Source: an uncultured Coprococcus sp.
GTDB taxonomy: Bacteria; Bacillota; Clostridia; Lachnospirales; Lachnospiraceae
Length of the DNA stretch: 60,839 nucleotides
NCBI GenBank assembly: GCA_947626675.1
Contig: CANQTC010000015.1
Span: 1-60,839 of the forward strand
Reading direction: 5' to 3'
In this document: positions 16,556-30,500 of the stretch, in pieces
How positions within the stretch are numbered: the first letter of the stretch is position 1
Layout of the letters: each line of letters opens with the position of its first letter
The notes under the pieces: model-generated
The model's database searches: none
What the model saw: the letters and a program-made list of their open reading frames with translations, nothing else
Told to the model about the DNA's origin: nothing
Made by a program: the position numbers and the translations under genes

Positions 16556-18547
16556 TTATTTCCCATCCTGTTTTTTTCTATTTGCAAGGAATATTACCAT
16601 TGCGCCACATGCTACTAAAAGAATACCTATAATAGCAAACATCCAGTTACCAAGCCCGCCTGTCCGAGGAAGACTAAATCCTTTTTGGTTTAATACATTC
16701 AATATAATGTCATAACCACTATCCGTTGATAAAGGAAGATTTTCCGCATCCAAAGTAGCTGTACAAGGCGTTTCTATGGAAGCGGACTCGCTTCCGCCCT
16801 GTTTTGCAATCTTCAAATCCGATGAATCAAAAACGGTATCATCCGTTTTTGCACTAATCACAACGGTAATCATACTAACCTTATCATATCCCGCATTTTT
16901 TAATGCATCCGTTATACTTTCTTCAAGATAATAGGTGCCTTCACCAAGTCCCTGAAGATTCAGCGCTCCGTCTTCCGCCAACTTCAGCTCGTCTATAGTA
17001 CCATCCGGTGATTGCTTATAGTTTCCGTTTTGACCGGTAAATTTTATTCCATTTTCTTTTTTATTGTCCTTGTACAATTTGAATGATACGCCATCAAAAT
17101 TGTCTTTCGTATTCTTGCCGTCACTAAAGGTCTTATTCAGCTTTATACTATATGTATAAACTTTCGTTTTATCTGTAATCGTTCCGTTACTGCTCTTATC
17201 ATAAGGACTATTACTATAGGTCAGGCTTGCTGTATTCTCTGAATTATTGTTTTCAGCGTCACTCATTAACGCCGTCTGATATGTAATTACAATGTCTTTA
17301 CCATCAAGCCCCAACGCTTTAACCTTTTGAAGGTCAAAAACAATGGAAAAGAAATTTTCCTTATTGGTATATCCTGTATCTGTAAGGCGTGCAATTGCAT
17401 TCTCTTTATTTACGGTATCTTCTTTTTTTATAAGATAGTACACATCATCAAGCTTTTGCATACAATATTCCTGATTGTCTATTGTAACGATTATACCGGC
17501 GCCGTCAAGCTTCTGATTTTTCATTACATCATAAAAGCAATAAATATAATTTGATGCAGCGTAGGCGTCAATTTTTTCTTTTGAGGAAAAATCGCCTTCC
17601 AATGGACTGCTGTAATCTTCAAAAGAATAGCTTGTAAGTGATGGAATACTTGTATGAACAGCGTATTCTAATGTATCACCTACAGCCGCCGTCGTCTTAT
17701 CTGCTCCGTTTGCGCCATCCTCATCTACCGCAGATGCACGCTCATTCGTTTTGTTCTGAACGCTTTTATCTAATGTAATATCACTCGCCTTTAAGGTTAT
17801 CTCAGAGGTACTTGGCACATCTAAAATACTTTGATTGATTACTTTTTTGCCATCTTCACCTGAAGCTACAATCAGATAATATCCATATGGTAAACCGCTG
17901 AATGTATACTTCGTATCTGTCACATTCCCATCATCATCTTTCATAGAACTTCTGACGCCGGCAGTTCCGCTTAAATGCTTATCCTGCGCATACTTAGTCA
18001 GCCAGTCAGAGAAAAGACGCGCCGCACTTGCAGTCGCTGCATCTGCATTTCCAGGGCTGCTTGCAATATGCGAAATGACATCTGCACCAAAGTACGTTTC
18101 ATCAAGCTTTGCAGTATTAGAAATTACAATATAGTCTTCATTTTCTGTCCCATTTGCAGATGTACTTATATTGAGGCAATGATTTGCCGCATCATATGTC
18201 AGATATAAAGCGGATGCCGCTTTTACATCATCCTTATATGCTGCCTTTGCTGTTGCAAAGAAGTCATCAAAATCATCTGTTACACAATAAACGCCTGTAT
18301 CTCCCATAGCTTCAGGCTGTGCGCTTCCCTTCGGAATTACAAGCTTTAACACCTCATATGCTGCAGCGGTATACTGAACATCACCTGTTGTTGTCGCTGT
18401 AACAGTTCCTGTCGCAGTCACCTCTTCCATGCCATTTGGAATGTCCTGCGCTTTTGCCGGCTGCGTCGGCAAAAGCACCATTACCATCATTGATACCGCA
18501 ATTAAAACGGTTATCATTTTCTTCAATAAACTCTGTTTTCTCATCAT
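16556..18547 (-). CDS. Backbone pilin with LPRTG sorting signal
   Basis: This 663-residue secreted protein has a signal peptide (MMRKQSLLKKMI..., probable cleavage after PAKA at about 33). Two to three immunoglobulin-like fimbrial domains of the isopeptide-forming type follow. It ends with LPRTG at 626-630, a hydrophobic stretch and a positively charged tail. Repeated 'LDKSV...' and 'LNKTF' lysines begin domains, and GTYYLEESI near the C-terminus resembles the pilin E-box. The placement before two class C sortases is the classic shaft-pilin position. The start could be either of two adjacent ATGs (18547 or 18544). Confidence 0.92.
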   Translation of the reverse strand: MMRKQSLLKKMITVLIAVSMMVMVLLPTQPAKAQDIPNGMEEVTATGTVTATTTGDVQYTAAAYEVLKLVIPKGSAQPEAMGDTGVYCVTDDFDDFFATAKAAYKDDVKAASALYLTYDAANHCLNISTSANGTENEDYIVISNTAKLDETYFGADVISHIASSPGNADAATASAARLFSDWLTKYAQDKHLSGTAGVRSSMKDDDGNVTDTKYTFSGLPYGYYLIVASGEDGKKVINQSILDVPSTSEITLKASDITLDKSVQNKTNERASAVDEDGANGADKTTAAVGDTLEYAVHTSIPSLTSYSFEDYSSPLEGDFSSKEKIDAYAASNYIYCFYDVMKNQKLDGAGIIVTIDNQEYCMQKLDDVYYLIKKEDTVNKENAIARLTDTGYTNKENFFSIVFDLQKVKALGLDGKDIVITYQTALMSDAENNNSENTASLTYSNSPYDKSSNGTITDKTKVYTYSIKLNKTFSDGKNTKDNFDGVSFKLYKDNKKENGIKFTGQNGNYKQSPDGTIDELKLAEDGALNLQGLGEGTYYLEESITDALKNAGYDKVSMITVVISAKTDDTVFDSSDLKIAKQGGSESASIETPCTATLDAENLPLSTDSGYDIILNVLNQKGFSLPRTGGLGNWMFAIIGILLVACGAMVIFLANRKKQDGK

Positions 18548-18599
18548 GTACCTTCATCCTTTCATCTTAAAATTATTTGATTTTTATCCGTTTTGACGG

Positions 18600-21500
18600 T
18601 TATTTCAGATTGTCTGCTTTTGCCATTTTACGCTTATAAGCCATAAGTAAAATATATATACCACCAAGTAAAATCATAACAGTACCAAGAATAACAACGG
18701 TACTCATTCCACTTCCGCCTGTTACCGGAAGCTTCATCATTTTGCTGTTTTCAACTACAAAACAAATGTCACGCGTGCTGCCATATCCGTCTTTCAAATC
18801 CATACAGGTAAGAGATTTGAAATCTGCAAGCGAAAGATAACCTGTCGGTACTTTCGTCTCACGCATCGTATAATACAGTTTACCGCTGCTGCCATAAAGA
18901 GGAAGATTTTCAAATACTGCTACAGCCTCTTGCTGCACGTTATCCGTATTTTCAGGAACGATGTCCGTATAATAATAGTACGTTATATCATCTCCTGTAT
19001 GCTCTTTATGTACAATATAATCTCTGCCATCTACTGTAAGCCTGTTGCTCTTTTCATCATATCCATCCAGATTGCTGACATCAGAACCCAACATAATCTT
19101 ATACTGCAAGGATGTTGTTACCGTCTTATAAGCCTGCTGATATTCCGTTCCAACACCTTCATCCGCCGCATAAAAAGCATCGTCTTCCAGCTTATGGAAG
19201 GTCTGATACAAACTAAATTCTGCACCCTCCAGATTTTCTCCGCTGTTTGCCTTTTTTCTAATTGTAACGGAACCAAGAAGCTGTTCGTTGACGGCGGTAT
19301 AAATGGTTCTGCCGCTTGTTTTATCTACGGTCTTTTCAACCGGAAGAATATCAAAATAGCTGCTTACATCCTGTCCATCAGCATCTTTTATGCTAATCTC
19401 ATTTACATTGTATTCAATTTTACCTTTTTCTGTTTCTGCCTGTAATGCGAGGCTTTGTGCCAGTTTCCATGTATATACCGGTTTCTGCTCTTCAACAGTT
19501 ACGGCGATTGCTTTTCCTGCATATGTTCCACTGACCCCGCCATCATCATTCAGCTTCATGGTACACACACTATCATAAATATGCTCTTTTTCCGATTTTC
19601 CAGCTTCCGCATCTGTATCTCCGATGACAGTAAAATCAATGCTTGTACCTTTCGGAATTCCTTCTACCATATTACGCCATTCTTTTTCCAGCGTCATATC
19701 AATATAATACAAACCGCAATTCCAGTTAGGACTTACATACGGACTCATCCTGATATCTTCTTTTGCCGGAAGATGAATCGTCGTATACAGCTTTGCTTCC
19801 TTAAGGCTGTCATTCGTTTCATAACATGCCTCAGAACGATTTCCATTGTTCAGATTTTTCCGTTCATCTGTTGTTACACTAAGCTTATCAAACGGAAGAG
19901 GCTGATATCCGTTACTGTCAGGAAGAACATAATTATAATTATCATTATCATCCTGAAATGTGATAATATAATCTCCCGGCAGCAGATTTTCAAATCTGTA
20001 TTTTCCCTCTTTATCTGTTACCACAGGCAAAACGGTATTTCCAAGCACATCTTTTACAGGGATTCCCAAATCCGGCTCTGCTATCACTTCATCTCCATTC
20101 TTCTTTGCATAATGCAGATATACGTCGATTCCTTCCAGTGGATATTCGACCAGTCGTTCTTCTCGGTCTTCATCTCCTGTCAGCTTATCTGCAATATCTT
20201 TGGAGTAATATATTCCGTCATGGTCCTGGTCCATCCATACAACACCGGATACAATACGGTTTACGGTACGAACTTCTACTTCATTTGAAGTAACTGAAGT
20301 TCCTCCGCCTTCTCCCGGTATACGATAGAAAAATGTATTTCGATATAGACAATCTCCTATTTGTGTTGTCGGAATATCCCTATTGCCGCTTTCAATCAAA
20401 TTCCCTTCAGATGTTTCCGGCGACATCACAACTGTAATTGTAAAACGTTGTCTGCCGAATATGACAGGGAAATATCCATACAATGCAATGCCGGATTTTA
20501 CAGGATTTCCACTTTCATCATATGCATACTGTATTACATTATCAGGCACTTCCATATTGACTACATTTTCCCCAGCGCTTTCGTTTTCCTTAAAGCGCAA
20601 GCCTGTTCCATTATCAACAAATTTATCTAATAGAACATTCTGTTCGCCTGACATAGAAGAATAGGTCTGCTTCTCAAGGTACTTCATTTTTCCGCTTTTT
20701 ATAAATTCGTTGAAACTCTCCGTATCCGTAAATTCAACAGAAATATCTTTTATGCGATACCCGCCATAAAATTCACTTCCTCTTCCGTCACCGTTATAAG
20801 GAAGAACATCACCGAGTTCAATAATTGTATTATTTTCTGTATTATTAGTGTAGCTTAACGTATATATGATATCTTCGCCAAGCTCTGTAATCCGCTTTTC
20901 TACCCCCTTCGTTATTCCATTTCGATTTTCGATTTTTACATTAATTGTTGCGGTATCCATATGTGCTTCTGCTGCCGTAAGGCCCATCTCTTCATATTCA
21001 GCCCTGATGGATGCCGTCACTGAAAGTGAAGTATTCTTCTGAATATCCTTATCCGGATTTTTTACATCTCCTATGATACAGTCGAACTCAATCTTCGGTA
21101 ATTCCAAATCAATGTCCGATACATAAGTATTCAGTAATATCTTTTGTCCTTCACCGTCACCTATCACTTCAATATTCCAGTTTAGTTCACCTTCCTGATA
21201 ACCACTGTCCTCATAATGAAAGCTTATACTTCCATCCTGATAGGTCAAATACTTTGGAAGTGTCAACTCAAGCTTAATATTTGTACTCTGCGTTCCGTTT
21301 TCAACCAAAGGTGTTTTTTTCGCTGTACTGGCAATATCAATATGCGGCGTCACCTGATAACTGACCTCACGCTCGCCATTTGAAATATTATAATCAAGCT
21401 TTGGCGAATTAGAGCCTTCTATAAGCTTTGTAACACCAATCTCTATACTGGTATTAAGTGTATATAACAACAGTGTATTTCCGCGTATAACACCTGTATG

Positions 21501-24500
21501 TGTTCCGGGAATTTTTGTTCCGTTTTGATACTGTGTCTTTATATATCCGTCATTATCGCATCTTAACGCAACCGGATATTTGCCATCCTCTGTATAAGCC
21601 GGCAGCGCCTCAATATCTGAACCTGTATCAAGTGCAGCACCGTACGGCTTAATACCATTCTGTTCGTTTGCATATTCCATATCCGTCCAGTTAAATCCAT
21701 ATGTATGCTCATCCACTGTATTATTGGCATAATAGATTTTATAATGCGGTCTGTATGTAATCCAACCGCGTACATCATTTGTTGTACAGTATGTTTTACC
21801 TGTTTTTTCAAAATCTCCTGTAACATTCATAGCCGCATCAGCAGTAATGCTTCTTCCTGTACGGATACAGCAATTACGGAACTCGTATAATATGGCTACA
21901 CATTTTCCATTTTCCTCGCCGCCAAAATATGCATACAAGTCATCAAGCGTTTTAAAATACAACAGATTTTCTTCACGATACTTATCCATATCTGCCACAC
22001 CGCCATCGTCATAGCTACCCTCTGCTGCATCATACGACGCCGACACATCTGTCTTATTCCAGTTTGTTCCGTCCGGCTTTGCAGCATATAATACCGTAAG
22101 GTCATAACTATATGTAGCGCTTTCCGACCACTCTGTCGGTCCTTCACTTGTCCTGATAACAAAAGCACCATCATGAATCGTATTATTTTGTCCTTTAAGC
22201 ACATACCGCTCGTTAATAACCGGACTTGTTCCTACAGGTGTAAATGCATCGGCATCAAACTTCTGCAGCAGGTTCACTGACGTCATATAATTATATTCTA
22301 TCGTATTAAAATATTGCGTATCATACATCGGATCATCATACATATAATGGTCAGAATCATTGTTTTTGTCATCTGTATGATAGGAATCACTGGAAAATAC
22401 AGCTCCCCCCGACATATATACCGTCGAGTTCAGCGGTGTATCGCCTTTTCCATTATCATCGGTCAGCATATTCCTGTCGTTACTTAAAAAGTAGTTATTT
22501 TTATTAATAACATTTCCCCTGCTGCCATGATAAATATATAATGACGCTACCTGATTAATATAATTATCAGCATATCTTCGTTCGTTTACAGCAATCTTAT
22601 TTTCTTTCAACTGTTCCGATTCATCATATCCATAATACTCATTCATGGAATCCAAATCCCGTTTAACCGCCTCTTCTGTTGCAAGTCCGGATGCACTTTC
22701 TACTTCTTCCGGCAACTGGTCTGATACGCTTATAATATCCAGTCCTGATACCGCCGTATCCATAGAAATCTGTATATATCCATTCAAATTATCATTGTCC
22801 AAATCCATCGGAAACAGAACCTGTACATATCCGGCAGAAAACGCTTTTACAGCAGACGAATTCAGCTGACTGCTTGTAATTCCGTCTGAATTCTGAACCG
22901 GATTATTGTCATTATTAAATTGGTATCCGCTGACTTTAACATGTACCTTTGTTTCTTTATCATCCTCTTTCGGCTGACTTCCCTGCAGCAGCCATGAGCC
23001 GCCATTATAGCAGGCTTTTGAACCACCGCCTGAATTATATGGCGCAGCATCATACGCATAATAGGTTGTCTTTTTCTGGTCGTCCTCGTCATTCCAGTTC
23101 ATATTATGGGTGTACCCCATTCCATTCAGCGGTTTTCCATACATATTATTATCATTTGGCTTATATGCCCATATATATGGCGCAGATTGATATGCCGTAT
23201 CCGTAAGCAGAACACCATCTGCGAAAACAGAACCTTTCAGACTCAAATCAAATTCCAGCTCATCTTTTGGAAGTTCTATTCCTTTCAGACCTTTGCCTGA
23301 TGGCTCATTATAAAGTTCTGCTGTAATTCCATATCCAAGCATCGTTCCATAAACGACATTCGGATTGTCTTTCGCATCTTCTTCTGAGACTTCTACTCCG
23401 GCAGCCATATCAAAATAACCTGTATAATTTAATTCCGAATTATAAGCCAATGCAATATTGTACTTTGGCGCTGCAGAAACAGTAAGCGTCTTGGAGGAAC
23501 ATGCTGCATGGTACGCTTCACTTTGCTCATTTCCCTCAATCCGCGTTTCAAATTCCGGTTTTAAAGTATCACCATTTTTCATTCCATGTACAGATACGGT
23601 TGCTGTCTTTGTTACACTTTCTGCTCTCTGCGTCGTATTCTGTTCCCAATATCCGCGCAAAATCTGAACATCTCTGCCATCTATTTTTTCTTTCGTTATA
23701 GTATAACTTTCCAGTCCCATCGCCTCTACATCTGAAAATTCAGCCTCATCGGAACTGCATGGCAATACAGCTTTCAGCCATAAATGATATGTATATGGCG
23801 GTTCATATTCCGAATCACCATCTGAATTGACTGCACTGGTCAAGGAATAAACAACCGTATCAAATGTACGAACAATACTGTTTGAATCCCCTGAATCATC
23901 ACCCGGCCACCATAAGACAGCCTGCTCACGCTCATACAGTTGTCCGTTATATTCAATATAAGCATATTCTGTGCCATTATACATATAAGTCTGCCCGCTG
24001 CGTTCTACCGCTTTTCCCTCTTTCAGTAAATCCTCGGCTGTTTTTTCCTTTAAAGCGGCGTCATCATATTGTACACCATTTACTTTTCTGCCATCATCAA
24101 AGAAATTTGTACCATCTATCATTCCGTCGATTACTTCAGCATTCAGATTGATATTTTCTATTTTCAGTGTTTCAACCTTAAAATGCGTATCCAGCGTCTT
24201 TATGATTTCCGTATCATAATAATCGGCTGTAAGCTGAACATTATTTACCTGATTGAGTCTCGCGGTAATATAATGTCCCTCACCTATTTGTACGCCGGTA
24301 CGATTGCCGCCTTCATAAGCATCATCTTTCCAAACATTATATTGAGAAAGTCCCATGTCGTTTGCAGCAAGCAATGTAAGACGTGGTATCAGGTTTCTTG
24401 TTATATATCTGTTATAATCCTCCGTACCTTCATAGGCAGAATAAAAATCATTTCCTGCCGCAGTAGTCGAAATATTTCCATAAATCTTGCCTTGCACCAC

Positions 24501-27500
24501 AGCCATCCTTGTCGTACTGTTATTTGGCAAAGGATTCTGTGCAAGACCGCCGCCCATCTGAGCCTTGTTTTTCGTTATCGTTCCACCCATAACGGTTACG
24601 GTTCCGGTATTCTGATAAATACCTCCGCCACGAACTGCGCTGTTGCTTTGTATCAAAGCGCCATCCGTTATATTAAGCGTACCTGCATGTACATAGATAC
24701 CACCGCCGGCTGATGTCGTAACACCATTGGCACTGCCAACGTCAGCAGATTTCGCTCCTGTTACAGCATTTCCGGAAATATAAGCTTTCCCGATATTGAC
24801 AGCACCGCCGCCTACATAAATACCGCCGCCCCTTTGTGTGGCTGTATTATTGGAAATGACAGCGTTTCCGGAAATATAAGCTGCACCACTGTTATTATAG
24901 ATTGCACCGCCGGCAACTGCACTGTTGTTTTTGATTACACCGCCCGCAATATTTACAATTCCGCCATTATTATAAATTGCGCCATAGCCCCTATTGATAT
25001 CTCCAATACGGGTTGATTTATTTTCGCTTATTTCACCGCTTATCATTTCAAATTCAGCAGCCGGACTTAAGAGCATTACTGCCGAACCATAAGCAGCACG
25101 GTTGTCACAAATTTTACCTCCATCAAGAACAAATCTGCCGGACTTTATACCCACAGCCGCACCGCCTTTGCTGTTGTCGGATGCATTCAGTCCAACTGCA
25201 CATTCAGAGATTTCTCCTGCGTACATCGTAACCATACCGCCATCAATACAGATACCGCCGCCTGTTTCTGATGCTGTTCCCGTTATTTTTCCTATATTCT
25301 CTCCTGATACATACGTTACGTCTTCTACTTGTATCGTTTCATGCGTATCATAAATACCAAGCGTGCCCATACATGTTATAGCCGAATTTCCGCTTCCTTT
25401 TAATGTATATCCGTTCAGATTCAACTTCACATCAACACCCGTCGGAATCGTAACACTTTCTACAGAATGAGCCACCATCGTAACCGTTCCGCTTTTGTCT
25501 GACGTATGACTGATTGCATCTACTGCGTCCTGAACGGAAGTGTAAGCTGTTCCATCTACTACTGCCACAATCTTATTCGTTGCATAGCTTAAAGTAATTG
25601 GATATACTTTCCCGCAAGGATTAAACTGAATGGACTGATTTTCATACACTTTACCGGTATCTTCGTCAAGCCAGCCTAATGCGCGCATGTCACCTGATGA
25701 AGCAAACATATCAGAAGCCTTCATAAGATTCATAACAGGTCTCTTATTATCCCCTGTATTACTTATGGTCTGATTATAATTCACATAAATGTCCTGTCCG
25801 AGCGACGCATGATTTTCATAAATCCTGCCGCCTTCTAAAGTAAGCTTCTCATTTCTATAGTCTATAAAAATTCCACCGCCATAATTTGACGCTGTATTTC
25901 CTGTAATAAGCGTATCTCCTGAAATAATCGTCTCAGAATAATCTTTTGTATTGAACAATCCACCACTATGATAAATGGCACCGCCGCTGCCGGAAGCCTT
26001 ATTATTTGTAATGGCTGTTCCTGTAATCATAAGCCTGATAATTCCGGTATGACCATATGTATATCTGCAATAAATACCGGCTCCATTTCCGGCAACATTT
26101 GCGTCAATCTGTCCGCCTGATAACTCTGCAATCGTATCAAAATCAGCAGGATTGCTTGTTCCATTATAAAAATCTAATCCGCCGCCATTATTGGTTGCTA
26201 TATTATTCGATATGCTTCCTCCGGTCATACGGAATTTCGGCAATTTATCTCTTGAGAAATTTGCAGCATTTACAATCTGGAATGAGACACCTCCACCTGC
26301 TGCCGCTCTGTTATTTTTTATCTCAACACCATCCCCAATATTGAGATTTGAATTCATGCAGATGATACCGCCGCCGGTTCTGCCTGCCGCTGGGACATTC
26401 CCGCTTATTTCCGTTTTTCCCTTCAAGGTAAGTGTATTAACCTGATTGGCTATATTGGAATGTGTAAAATAAATACCACCGCCATCACCATATGTCGTTT
26501 CGTTTTCTGCTATTTTGGTATCTTCTACAGTAAGTGTCAGGTTTGTTGTAGCAGTATTAGAATATAAACCAACACCACCGCCGTAATTTGCCTTATTGTT
26601 TGAAACGGTACAATTTTTTAACGTAATTTCCCTTTGACCTGTTCCCGTTATGACAATACCACCGCCGCCTTGATTTTTTGCAATATTATACGAAAAAATT
26701 GAATTTTCAATTCTTACGTCTTTTTGTACTCCAATATACAAACCGCCGCCACAGTTACCCTGATTTCTGCTAAAATTACAATTATTAATAAGGAATGTGC
26801 CGTCAGGGTTCAAGTTATTGGAATAAATCTCCAATCCTCCACTGTTCAGATTTGAACCTTTCATTTTATTATATGAAATATCACAGGTATCCATTTTAAG
26901 TTCAGAAGCATTAATCACCCCTGCACCTGCTGTTTCAGATTGATTATTGGTTATCCTGCAATCCGTCATCATTAGTTTATCAACTGTTATATTGACAGCT
27001 CCACTCGAATTATCTGACGTGTTATTTATAATATCAACATTTGTCATAATAACATTCGTCGGATTGGTGTTTCCATTTGAAACAATACGGACTCCGCCTG
27101 AATTTGAGGTAGCAGTATTATCACGAATAACAGTTTGCTTACCTGCTTTTCCCAAAATAAATGCCGGATATCCCTCATCTGCATTTCCCGGATTGTTTGC
27201 TGCAATAGCGCCTCCGTTCGCTGCTCTATTCCCACTTATCGTTACACCATAAATCTGTACATCATCTTTCGTCTTATGCCCACTATTGTTATCATTAAAG
27301 CCGCTAAAATAAATTCCGCCGCCATCACCGCTTGCCGTATTATCCCTGATTGTTCCGCCTGTAATATGAAATACACTTTCAATATCATTTTGTCTCGGAG
27401 ATGTGTTGGCATTAAAATATATTGCGCCTCCATTTGCTGCGGTACAGTTGCTTATCGTTCCGTCGTTCATATACAGACTGGATTTATATTTTTTATTATT

Positions 27501-30500
27501 AAGCGACATGATATAAACAGCGCCGCCGGCAGCATCCGTATGACAGTTTGTTATCAGCCCGCCCTCGATTTTTACAACCGAACTCATATAAACCGGAGCC
27601 GAATCTGTTCCTATATTTTTACCGCCTGCCGCATAAATTGCTCCGCCGTTATTGTTATTTCCGGTTACTTGAAATCCGTCTATTGTTCCGTTTTTCAAAG
27701 TAAAACTTCCACAGTCTATATATACAGCTCTGGTATTGATGCTGTCCCCTGTTGCTTCCGGCACAAGCTTTCCTGCTTTATCTGCGGATGTATCATCAAT
27801 CGTAAGCGTACCGCCATTTACATAAAACAATCTTGTTGTCTTTTTCGGTGCAGTAATCGTATGTCCTTTCAAATCTATCGTAATATCTGCCGTATTGCTG
27901 ACAAAATCTGCACTCTCGGTTATATCGGCAAGAAGCTCTATTGTAACTGCACCTTCATATTTATCTGCTGCCGCAACAGCAGATTTTAATGAAAAATACT
28001 TTTTCTCTTCAATTTGTGCAACTGCTTTTCTTTCTTCAGTTTTAGATACTGCTTTCAGATACAGTGCTTGTGAAATCCGGTCCTTATCTGCACCAAACAT
28101 ATCACTTATCGATTTAACATTCTCACCTGTTTCCGCTTTAGTATCCGCCAAATAATAGGTATCTGTTTTGTCATCATACCAGCAATCGATACCAGCAACT
28201 TCCATACTATCAGCCGCCCTAAAGTCCTTACCTGTACTTTCATTATCTTCATTGCAAAAATATGAACCTTCTCCCATGAATAAATCGTCGGAAGCATTAT
28301 AAGCAGAATTGCCATATATCTGTCCACCGCTCATATAAAGCTGTGCATACAAAATATTATTCACAAACAGACCACCGCCGCTACCGGTTGAAGCTGTATT
28401 ATCTGTTATAACAGTTCCTTTTCCTATATGAAGTTTTCCCTGATTAATATAAATTCCACCACCATAAAGCGCTGTATTTTCTCTTATTGTGCAATTCGAT
28501 ATATAAACTTCATTATTAGCATTATTAACATAAATACTGCCGCCATTAGCACTTGCACTATTCCCTGTAATCTCGCCTCCTGTAATATAAAGCTTGGCAT
28601 TATTTTGAATATAAATACCGCCGCCATTACTACTTTTTACATTTCCACTGATTTTACCACCACTAATATTTATCTGTGAATATCCTGAAACAAATATACC
28701 ACCGCCCGTATTATTTCTGATTTCACCGCCTGTTACATTAAATTCTGCTTTATAATTGCTGTCAGAACTCAAGTCATGACATACATTTACTACGGCAGCA
28801 TTTGCATAACCAACTATATTCTTCTCCAGAATACCACCATTCATAGTTACCTTTGAGCCTTCAGCAAGATAGATTGCAGCCCCCCAAAATGCAGAATTAT
28901 TGCAAATCGTTCCATTTTCTAAAATGCACTCGCCCTTCACAAATAATCCACCGCCATACAATCTGTTATCCGGCATCAGCGTTCCTTTTCCCTGACAGAT
29001 TTTACCGCTGTTCTCCTTACTGCTGTCTTTGATTGTCAGTTTTGCATTTTCCTCAACTGTAACAACACTTCCCGCTGCTCCTTTCAGCGATTTGCCATTC
29101 AAATCTAATGTTATAATGGTATCATCATATATTGTGACATCTTCCCGGCTGTCTTTCAGCATAACAATTTCACTGTCCTGTACCGTTTTATTCAAAACAG
29201 CATCTACTGCTGCCTGAACACTCGGATAGGTTATGCTGCCTATGGCAGCGACTTCTTCCATGCCATTGATGTAGGTATAAGCAAAGTTTTTACTTTGCGT
29301 CTTATCCTGCACCTCATTCCATGTATCGATACCATCTTCATTTTTATATTCCAGCTCGTTAATCCATCTTCCGCCTGCCTTTACGCTCGGTCTGTACAGA
29401 TTGCTATTATTTATTGATACACGAGACGCATTGATAAATATATCCCGGCCTGAATCTGCCATATTATCACTGACATCACCATCGCCTATCACCTCTATCG
29501 TATACTTTCCCCCATCAGGGAACATATTCCAGGTTTCGATATTGGAATAGATACCGCCGCCTCTGTTCGCACTATTGGATGTAATTTCGGCTTTCTCTAC
29601 AACAATTCTGGAACGTGTATCGACATAGACGCCACCACCGCTATTTGCTGCTGTATTATCTGTAATCTCAACATTTTCTTCAATATGCAGGCAGCATTTT
29701 CTATTGTTGTTATCTGCGCGTACGAAGATACCGCCACCATTATTTGCTTTATTATTTTTAATGGCAACATTCCCTGATATAACAGATACATCATTATTAT
29801 TCATTAAATAAATTCCGCCGCCATTACTTGCCGATGAATTATTCTCAAGCGCTCCGCCTGTCATCGTAAAATTAATCTTACTATTTCCGCCAATAACAGC
29901 GATACCACCGCCATTGGAATTGGCGCTGTTACTGCTGATAATGGGATTTCCTTCTACAACAAGACTGGAAGTATTATATATTCCACCACCTTCACCATTA
30001 GCAAAATTTTCTATAATTTGTGCATTTCCCTTTATTGTCACTGTCCCGCTAAAAATTCCGCCTCCTCTTGGGAAATTGGAAGAACCCCCTTCCGACCTGT
30101 TGCCGGATATTTCTGTTGTTCCATCAATGGTAAGTTTTGTGGTATCATTATAACAATATATACCACCGCCCTCGCCATTAGAAATATTTCCGCGGATTTT
30201 ACCACCGCTGATTTGAGCATCTACGCCGTTCATCAAATATAATCCGCCGCCACGCAGACCTCCCTCACCGCTGTTTTCCGAAATTGTTCCGCCTGTCATC
30301 GTAAGCTCAGAAGATGCAGATACATAAATACCACCGCCACAGGCAGTTGCATTATTGGCATCTGTCTTATTTCCCGATATCTCAATATCCCCTTCGAGCT
30401 TAATACGGCTGTTGTTATTGATATAAACACCGCTGCCATAATATGCGTTTTTGTTATCGTTCATTTTACCGCCTGACAAAACAACATCTGAATAAGCGCC

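Noticed and set aside
19455..20288. Long plus-strand open frames inside the giant adhesin and coiled-coil genes (also 27135-27989, 42253-42867, 43701-44369)
   Set aside because: They lie opposite strongly coding, low-complexity minus-strand genes, lack ribosome sites and have skewed composition (Ile/Tyr/Cys/Phe rich); they are shadows.
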